Shown in pieces: positions 7,396 to 11,603 of a stretch of 11,603 nt of DNA. Made by a program: the position numbers and the translations under genes. Source of the DNA: Phycisphaerae bacterium (lineage in GTDB: Bacteria > Planctomycetota > Phycisphaerae > Phycisphaerales > Phycisphaeraceae); contig NZCH01000037.1 in NCBI GenBank assembly GCA_002688155.1, forward strand, positions 1 to 11,603, in the 5' to 3' direction. Positions within the stretch are counted from its first letter, which is position 1. Each line of letters begins with the position of its first letter. The notes below the pieces were generated by a model, which was not told the DNA's origin, searched no databases, and worked only from the letters and a program-made list of their open reading frames with translations.

Positions 7396-9234
7396 ATGCC
7401 CGCTGATCAACTCGCTCCAACCTCATCCTCTTCGCTTCGGCTGGTAGACCACCTTTCCCTGCCGATGGTGCTGGTGGTGCTCGCGCTGGGGTTGTACGTG
7501 CAGACGGTCAATCGTCCGATTTTCCTTTTAGATCATGGCGTACCGGTGACGGCAACGGCGTCCGATCCGCAGAACACGCAAGCGCTGGTGCAGCGCGCAT
7601 ATCCCCGCAGCGACTCGGGCGCAAGCCGGTACCGGCCGGTGACGGCGCTGGTGCATTGGCTGAATCAGCGCATCACGCCACTTCCGACCAGCGCGGCGTT
7701 TCGCATCGTGAACATCGGACTGCTCGCGGCGATCGGCATCGTGATGGCGTTGTGGCTGGCGCAGTACGTCGACCGCGCGGCGGCGTGGCTGGCGGCGGCG
7801 CTGTTCATTGCGCATCCGGTGCAGACCGAATCGATCAATCATCTGGTCGGCCGGGCCGACCAATTGGCACTGTTGGGCATCATCGGGTTCGGATACGCGC
7901 AATGCCGGGCACTGCGCAAAGGCGGATGGTCGCTGGGCTGGATGATCGCCGCGGTGCTTTTTGCCGTGTTTGCGGTCGGGTCAAAGGAGACAGGCCTGGC
8001 TCTGATTCCGCTGGCACTGGTGCAGCACTGGTTGCTCAGCCATCGGCCGGAACTGGCGGACAAGGCGCACTCGAACCGCGTCGTCGCGGTCTCGGCGGCG
8101 CTGATATTGATTCCCACCGTGCTGTACCTGATTGCGCGCACGGACGCCGTGGGCTGGGGCTTTCGCTTCGGAGACCAGCAACAGGACCTGACAAGCAACC
8201 CGCTGCTGGCGATGGGCGTTGAAGAACGCGTGCCCGCCGCGCTGTCGATCGCGTCGTTCTACGTGCGGCAGGTCTTCTGGCCAGAGTCGACGTTCAACCA
8301 CATTCCCGCGTCGGTGCCCACGTGGTCCGATGCGCCGGCCGGATTCGGGTTGTTGTTGCTCGTCTCGGCGGGCGTGGCGTTCGTGCACACATTGCGTAAG
8401 AATAGCTGGCTTTGCATTCCGATCGCGCTGGCGGCGGGGCATTACGCGATCGTGGGTCACCTTTTGTTTCCGATCGGCCCGTACGCGACGAACCGGCTGG
8501 CGCTGCCGTTTGTTGCTGCCGGCGCGATGGCGGCAGCGGCGGTCATTCACCGGTTCAGCATCGGGTCGGACCGCCTGCGCGCGTTCGCGACGATCGTATG
8601 CATCATCGTTGGACTAATGATGTGGTACGTCGTGTACACGGTCAACGACAAATGGATGGACACGATCACGCTCATGCGGTTTGACTATCAGCGTCAACCG
8701 TATAATCCCGTGGCGAAGTTCAATCTCGCCGCAGCGCATGAGGCGCAGGGCACGCCCGGAGGCGACAAGGAAGCGATCAGTTTGCTGCGTGAGGCGGAGG
8801 ACGCCACCACTCGATTCTCTGCGCAGTTGATGCGCCGGCTCGCCCACCTGTATGAACGCAATGATCAGTCGAAGCTGGCCGCCGAATGTTACGGCTACAT
8901 CATCAAGAAACGCCCGACGGACCTGCGGTCCCATGTCGCCCTGGCGCGTTACGAACTGGAACAGGACAACTTCAAGGACGCCAAGGGCTTGATCGCCGCT
9001 GCGCGTGCCTTGTCGCCTACCGATCGCAATGTGTTGTTTTTGCTGTATCAGATCGCGCGGGAGGAAAAAGACTACACAGGCGCAGAGCGCTATCTCGAAC
9101 AGCTGCTCACGAAATACCCGGACGACGACGAGGCGCAGTATGAACTGGACCGCCTGCACAACGTCATGGATGTGTCCGGGTTCCGGACGCCGCAAGCACC
9201 TGCACCGCCAGACACGCAGAGTTACGTGGAGTGA
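7396..9234 (+). CDS. Polytopic membrane protein with C-terminal TPRs, TMTC/PMT-like GT-C fold
   Basis: The 612-residue product has roughly ten to twelve hydrophobic segments between about 22 and 415, then a soluble tail of tetratricopeptide-type helices at about 436-590 and a Pro-rich end. The membrane part matches the bacterial relatives of TMTC/DUF1736 proteins. It has an acidic residue in the first loop (LLDHG, D46), YRPVTALVHWLN (79-90), HPVQTESINHLVGRADQLA (140-158), GSKETGLALIPL (195-206), FWPES (294-298) and a late TNRLALPFVA helix. In eukaryotes TMTC1-4 are O-mannosyltransferases of the GT-C class using a lipid-linked sugar. Bacterial members are mostly uncharacterised, so enzymatic function here is inference. 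It probably sits in the cytoplasmic membrane. ATG 7396 is chosen for the position of the first membrane helix; no clear Shine-Dalgarno is seen. It converges on argC with 7 bp between stops. Confidence 0.8.
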   Translation: MPADQLAPTSSSSLRLVDHLSLPMVLVVLALGLYVQTVNRPIFLLDHGVPVTATASDPQNTQALVQRAYPRSDSGASRYRPVTALVHWLNQRITPLPTSAAFRIVNIGLLAAIGIVMALWLAQYVDRAAAWLAAALFIAHPVQTESINHLVGRADQLALLGIIGFGYAQCRALRKGGWSLGWMIAAVLFAVFAVGSKETGLALIPLALVQHWLLSHRPELADKAHSNRVVAVSAALILIPTVLYLIARTDAVGWGFRFGDQQQDLTSNPLLAMGVEERVPAALSIASFYVRQVFWPESTFNHIPASVPTWSDAPAGFGLLLLVSAGVAFVHTLRKNSWLCIPIALAAGHYAIVGHLLFPIGPYATNRLALPFVAAGAMAAAAVIHRFSIGSDRLRAFATIVCIIVGLMMWYVVYTVNDKWMDTITLMRFDYQRQPYNPVAKFNLAAAHEAQGTPGGDKEAISLLREAEDATTRFSAQLMRRLAHLYERNDQSKLAAECYGYIIKKRPTDLRSHVALARYELEQDNFKDAKGLIAAARALSPTDRNVLFLLYQIAREEKDYTGAERYLEQLLTKYPDDDEAQYELDRLHNVMDVSGFRTPQAPAPPDTQSYVE

Positions 9235-9241
9235 ACTTTTC

Positions 9242-10276
9242 CTACTCCAGTCCTGCGGTTTCCGTCAGGCCGAACATCAGGTTCATGTTCTGCACCGCCT
9301 GGCCGGCCGCACCTTTGATCATGTTGTCGATCGCGCTGAACACGACAATGCGCCGCGCGCGTGCGGGCACGGCGACACACAGGTCGCAGAAGTTCGAATC
9401 ACGCACGTCGCGCACGTTCGGCGGTTCAGTTCGCACGCGTACGAACGGCTCGCCGTCGTAAGTGCGCTCAAACAACTCGTGCAGCGTTTGCGTCGTTACG
9501 TCGGACGTTGGGGTCAGGTAAATCGTTTCGAGGATGCCCTGGTCGATCGGCAGCAGGTGCGGCACGAACAGCGTGCGCACTGCGCTGCCCGCGATGCTTG
9601 AAAGCGTCTGTTCAATCTCCGGCTGATGGCGGTGACCACCGATGGCACCGTATGCCGCGTATCCGTTGTGCACGTGTGGGAAGTGCAGGTTGGGTTTGGG
9701 TGTTCTTCCCGCGCCGGTGATGCCGGAGGCGGCGTTGATGATGATGCTGCCGCGGATGTCGATCAGTTCTTCGCGCAGCAGCGGCGCGATCGCCAGCGCC
9801 GCGGCCGTGGGATAACAACCGGGATTCGCCACGAGCCGCGCGGGCTTGATATTGTCGCGCAACAGTTCCGGCAGGCCGTACACCGCATGCGCCAGGTTCG
9901 TGGCGTCTTCATGTGCGTGTTGGTAGGTGGACTCGTACCGCTGCGCATCATCGAATCGGTAGTCGGCCGACAGGTCGACGACCCGCAGTCCGGCGTCGAG
10001 TAACTCAGGCACGATGCGCATCGCGGCGCGATGCGGCAGCGCGGTGAATGCGATGTCGGCAACACGCTCGATTGCATCCACGTCGATCGGTTGACATTGA
10101 GCGACCGACGCGTCGATGCGCCCGGCCAGTTGCGCAAACTCGTCACAGATGTTTGGCGGCGGATCACGCCGGCTCGCCAGATACGTCAGATGCGCGCCGG
10201 GATGGCGCGACAGGATGCGGACAAGGTGCAACCCGGTGTAGCCGGTGGGGCCGATGATGGCAGCTCGTACGGACAT
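9242..10276 (-). CDS. argC: N-acetyl-gamma-glutamyl-phosphate reductase
   Basis: ArgC carries out the NADPH-dependent reduction of N-acetylglutamyl-5-phosphate to the semialdehyde, the third step of arginine synthesis. The 344-residue length is normal. The N-terminal dinucleotide loop is GPTGYTG (9-15), with Pro where Ala is usual. The catalytic cysteine is C154 in NPGCYPTAA, and the active-site histidine is H217 in GGHRHQPEIEQ. The closing signature KGAAGQAVQNMNLMFG (321-336) is intact. The start at 10276 gives MSVRAAIIG directly before the Rossmann strand, so no N-terminal extension is possible or needed. No other arginine genes are adjacent, so argC stands alone here. A well-formed promoter fires straight into the start codon. 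The 3' end meets the TPR protein tail to tail. Confidence 0.97.
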   Translation of the reverse strand: MSVRAAIIGPTGYTGLHLVRILSRHPGAHLTYLASRRDPPPNICDEFAQLAGRIDASVAQCQPIDVDAIERVADIAFTALPHRAAMRIVPELLDAGLRVVDLSADYRFDDAQRYESTYQHAHEDATNLAHAVYGLPELLRDNIKPARLVANPGCYPTAAALAIAPLLREELIDIRGSIIINAASGITGAGRTPKPNLHFPHVHNGYAAYGAIGGHRHQPEIEQTLSSIAGSAVRTLFVPHLLPIDQGILETIYLTPTSDVTTQTLHELFERTYDGEPFVRVRTEPPNVRDVRDSNFCDLCVAVPARARRIVVFSAIDNMIKGAAGQAVQNMNLMFGLTETAGLE

Positions 10277-10282
10277 GGCCTT

Positions 10283-10311
10283 ATTGTGGTCGCGTCACGT
10301 CGCGCTGGCAA
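10283..10311 (-). promoter_or_regulatory. argC promoter, -35 and -10, leaderless
   Basis: On the minus strand TTGCCA (10311-10306, 5 of 6 to TTGACA) is followed by a 17-bp spacer and CACAAT (10288-10283, 4 of 6 to TATAAT). Only 6 nt then remain before the ATG at 10276. Transcription would start on the A of the start codon. This is the best-formed housekeeping promoter in the window. Confidence 0.6.
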
Positions 10312-10373
10312 AGCGCGTCGGCAATGAGATGGCGGTTTTGGCGGCCGGACCGCAACATTGGTCCCCGCTTTGG

Positions 10374-10398
10374 TGATTGCCGGGCAGATCTGATTGCC
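10374..10398 (+). repeat. Direct repeat TGATTGCC x2
   Basis: TGATTGCC occurs at 10374-10381 and 10391-10398, 17 bp start to start, in the argC/hsp20 intergenic region. It may be a regulator site for either gene or chance. The rest of 10312-10413 shows nothing else I can name. Confidence 0.25.
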
Positions 10399-10413
10399 AA
10401 GGCCGCATCCCGT

Positions 10414-10422
10414 TGTGGATAA
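10414..10422 (-). promoter_or_regulatory. Single perfect DnaA-box sequence
   Basis: TGTGGATAA on the plus strand is the complement of the consensus DnaA box TTATCCACA. It is an isolated copy upstream of hsp20, with no cluster, DNA unwinding element or replication genes nearby. This is therefore not an origin; a titration or regulatory site, or chance, are the options. Confidence 0.3.
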
Positions 10423-10425
10423 CGA

Positions 10426-10440
10426 CTGCCAACATGGCAG
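10426..10440 (+). promoter_or_regulatory. Inverted repeat upstream of hsp20, possible activator site
   Basis: CTGCCA-aca-TGGCAG is a perfect 6+6 inverted repeat with a 3-bp centre, about 64-78 bp upstream of the sigma-54-like -24 element. Another TGGCA half-site follows at 10446-10450. Spacing and symmetry fit a dimeric activator site such as an enhancer-binding protein would use, but identity is unknown. Confidence 0.35.
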
Positions 10441-10444
10441 GTTT

Positions 10445-10473
10445 GTGGCATTGTTGATGCATGTAAGTATATT
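10445..10473 (+). promoter_or_regulatory. Sigma-70-like promoter candidate for hsp20
   Basis: GTGGCA (10445-10450, 4 of 6 to TTGACA), a 17-bp spacer and TATATT (10468-10473, 5 of 6 to TATAAT) predict a start near 10480. It lies about 30 bp upstream of the sigma-54-like element and could provide basal expression, or be the only true promoter. Confidence 0.35.
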
Positions 10474-10501
10474 TATTACAGCAACTTAACTGTTGTGCTT
10501 G

Positions 10502-10518
10502 TTGGCACGAAAATTGTA
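10502..10518 (+). promoter_or_regulatory. Sigma-54 (-24/-12) promoter candidate for hsp20
   Basis: TTGGCACG, then 4 A, then TTGTA follows the RpoN consensus YTGGCACG-N4-TTGCW with one mismatch, T for C in the -12 dinucleotide. The GG-N10-G spacing is exact. Predicted start is near 10529, giving a 5' leader of about 74 nt before the hsp20 ATG. An imperfect inverted repeat (CAAC at 10482-10485, GTTG at 10492-10495) lies just upstream. Confidence 0.5.
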
Positions 10519-10588
10519 TGGAAAACAGTGGCGACGAAAAGCAAACGGCGTGCCGGCAAACAGGGCGGACGCTCAAACGTCATGCAAG

Positions 10589-10595
10589 AAAGGAG
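10589..10595 (+). promoter_or_regulatory. Shine-Dalgarno of hsp20
   Basis: AAAGGAG lies 7 nt before ATG 10603. It decides the start over upstream in-frame ATG 10582 and the frame's opening at 10495. It is the only clear ribosome binding site in the window. Confidence 0.85.
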
Positions 10596-10602
10596 CACCA
10601 CA

Positions 10603-11037
10603 ATGGTACTGACAACGACAAGACGACGACCGATGAATGTGCGAAACCCCTGGGATTGGTTTGGACGCGACTTTGGCGACCTGCTTGGGCCGTTCACAGG
10701 TGCGGATGAGGATGTCACCGCGGCGTATCCGGTTGACATTCGCGAGGACAACGACCACGTGACGCTCGAGGCCGAGTTGCCCGGCTTCACCACGGACCAG
10801 ATCGACGTGACGCTCGAGAACGGCGTGCTTCGCATTGACGCGCAGCGCGATGCCGGGGAAACGCCCGAAGGTAAAAAACACCTGAACGAGCGGCGCTTCA
10901 CGCGCGTGTCTCGGGCATTCACCGTGCCCAAGACCGTCGACGAAAACAAAGTTGACGCGAAACTGGACCACGGCGTGTTGCACCTGACACTGCACAAACG
11001 CGAGGAAGTTAAACCGCGCCGGATTGAAGTGAAGTAA
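10603..11037 (+). CDS. Hsp20/alpha-crystallin family small heat-shock protein
   Basis: Small heat-shock proteins are ATP-independent holdases that form oligomers and bind unfolding proteins in the cytoplasm. The 144-residue product has a short N-terminal arm containing NPWDWF. An alpha-crystallin domain follows (about 40-135) with PVDIREDNDHVTLEAELPGF, the ENGVLRIDAQR strand, and the family hallmark A-x-L-x-x-GVL (AKLDHGVLHLTL). A C-terminal I-x-V motif (IEV) ends the protein and docks neighbouring subunits. Length is typical for bacterial Hsp20. The start at 10603 is set by the strong Shine-Dalgarno; the frame upstream to 10495 overlaps the promoter and is not expected to be translated. The gene is monocistronic, with promoter candidates at 10445-10518 and an intrinsic terminator about 50 bp downstream. 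No CIRCE operator is seen. Confidence 0.95.
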   Translation: MVLTTTRRRPMNVRNPWDWFGRDFGDLLGPFTGADEDVTAAYPVDIREDNDHVTLEAELPGFTTDQIDVTLENGVLRIDAQRDAGETPEGKKHLNERRFTRVSRAFTVPKTVDENKVDAKLDHGVLHLTLHKREEVKPRRIEVK

Positions 11038-11041
11038 CCAC

Positions 11042-11067
11042 CATCGCGCTCCACCCCGGGGGCGATG
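11042..11067 (+). other. Secondary stem-loop in the hsp20 3' untranslated region
   Basis: CATCGC at 11042-11047 pairs with GCGATG at 11062-11067, and after one mismatch CTC can pair with GGG (one G-T wobble). There is no T-run after it, so it is not itself a terminator. It could protect the 3' end or be incidental. Confidence 0.3.
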
Positions 11068-11084
11068 TAAAGAGCCCCATCCCC

Positions 11085-11116
11085 AGCAGCCGTGGCCTCT
11101 GGCCGCGGCTGTTTTT
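11085..11116 (+). terminator. Intrinsic terminator of hsp20
   Basis: CAGCCGTGGCC (11087-11097), loop TCT, and GGCCGCGGCTG (11101-11111) form an 11-bp stem with a single G-T wobble, followed directly by TTTTT (11112-11116). It is a textbook rho-independent terminator. Confidence 0.9.
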
Positions 11117-11120
11117 ATCC

Positions 11121-11191
11121 GTAGTCGCAAGTCGGAAAGTCAAAAGTCGATACGATTGTGCTGCGCTGGTGAAATCGAGAATCGGAAATCG
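11121..11191 (+). repeat. Degenerate 7-8 bp tandem repeat block
   Basis: AGTC(G) recurs at 11123, 11130, 11138 and 11145 (steps 7, 8, 7), separated by purine runs. AATCG then recurs at 11173, 11180 and 11187 (steps 7, 7). The two halves flank 21-25 bp of unrelated sequence and lie between the hsp20 terminator and the next start codon. A TACGAT at 11151-11156 is a weak -10 candidate (4 of 6). Confidence 0.5.
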
Positions 11192-11195
11192 CACC

Positions 11196-11603
11196 ATGAC
11201 CATCGACCTGCCGTACCGCCAGATTCACCTGGACTTTCATACGAGCATCGGGATCGACGATGTCGGGCATGAATTCGACGCCGACGTGTTTGGCGACACG
11301 ATGGCGCAGGCAAATGTCAACAACGTGACGCTGTTCGGCAAGTGCCACCACGGGCTGTTGTACTACGGCACGGACCACGAAGCGCGGCATCCGGGACTGC
11401 GCAAGGGACACGATTTGCTGGGCGAGCAGATCGAAGCGCTGCACAAGCGGGGCATCCGTGCGCCGATCTATATGAGTGCCCAGTGCGATGAGTACGTCGC
11501 GCAGCATTACCCGCAGTGGTTGACCGTTCACAAAGAGGAATCACAAGTCCAAACAGAAACAAAAAGTACTATAACCAAATTATATCCAATTTCAGCTCCA
11601 CCG
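11196..11603 (+). CDS. GHL6-like glycoside hydrolase, N-terminal part (3' truncated by window)
   Basis: ATG 11196 opens a frame that runs off the window after 136 residues. RQIHLDFHTS (8-17), VNNVTLFGKCHHGLLYYGT (41-59) and LLGEQIEALHKRGIRAPIYMS (74-94) are the first strands and helices of a TIM-barrel of the hypothetical glycosyl hydrolase 6 (GHL6) type. These resemble alpha-L-fucosidase and beta-galactosidase-like enzymes and are common in polysaccharide-degrading Planctomycetota. The substrate cannot be told and catalytic acids lie beyond the window. No Shine-Dalgarno or well-placed -10 precedes the start. From 11532 the frame turns abruptly AT-rich (A/T-ending codons, Lys/Thr/Gln/Ser-rich) where family members usually continue with conserved sequence. 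This may be a low-complexity insertion, or a frameshift or junction at the window's end. Confidence 0.72.
   Translation, partial: MTIDLPYRQIHLDFHTSIGIDDVGHEFDADVFGDTMAQANVNNVTLFGKCHHGLLYYGTDHEARHPGLRKGHDLLGEQIEALHKRGIRAPIYMSAQCDEYVAQHYPQWLTVHKEESQVQTETKSTITKLYPISAPP

Noticed and set aside
10571..10596. Possible RNA thermometer: GCTC pairing with GAGC over the hsp20 Shine-Dalgarno
   Set aside because: Only four base pairs with an 18-nt loop, and no ROSE or fourU signature.
10495..10602. Upstream in-frame extension of Hsp20
   Set aside because: It overlaps the promoter element, lacks homology, and the strong Shine-Dalgarno points to 10603.
1..11603. CRISPR arrays, tRNA/rRNA genes, insertion sequences, phage or toxin-antitoxin genes
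   Set aside because: Looked for and not seen; repeats present are short and degenerate and all large frames are accounted for.

Overview
The window is GC-rich, about 60% by eye, and gene-dense. It reads as a chromosomal segment of a Planctomycetota bacterium, most likely class Phycisphaerae. That assignment is inference from protein flavour: the PriA zinc region starts with C-x4-C-G-W, and a GHL6-like glycoside hydrolase and a TMTC-like membrane protein with TPRs are present. No 16S rRNA or other marker is in view.

Layout. 1-108 is the end of a plus-strand gene (DUF3568-like). It converges on priA (131-2581, minus). priA and mutS (2671-5475, plus) are divergent and share about 90 bp. 5476-6069 is sparse and holds one doubtful minus-strand membrane ORF. 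moaE (6070-6558) and nth (6606-7319) are a likely plus-strand pair, followed by a TMTC-like membrane/TPR protein (7396-9234). That gene converges with argC (9242-10276, minus), with 7 bp between them. 10277-10602 is a regulatory region holding a well-formed argC promoter and the control region of hsp20 (10603-11037). hsp20 ends in a strong intrinsic terminator. The window closes inside a GHL6-like glycoside hydrolase (11196-11603+).

Function. Most genes are housekeeping: replication restart (PriA), mismatch repair (MutS), base excision repair (Nth), molybdopterin synthesis (MoaE), arginine synthesis (ArgC) and proteostasis (Hsp20). The membrane/TPR protein and the hydrolase point to glycan biology. 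I see no CRISPR array, phage, transposase or tRNA, and no complete novel system.

The most interesting signals are regulatory. In priA, mutS, moaE and argC a -10-like hexamer lies exactly 6-7 nt before the start codon with no Shine-Dalgarno, which suggests leaderless mRNAs. By contrast hsp20 has a clear Shine-Dalgarno, a near-consensus sigma-54 -24/-12 element and a sigma-70-like alternative just upstream. Degenerate 7-8 bp repeats and AT-richer insertions inside conserved enzymes are further observations.
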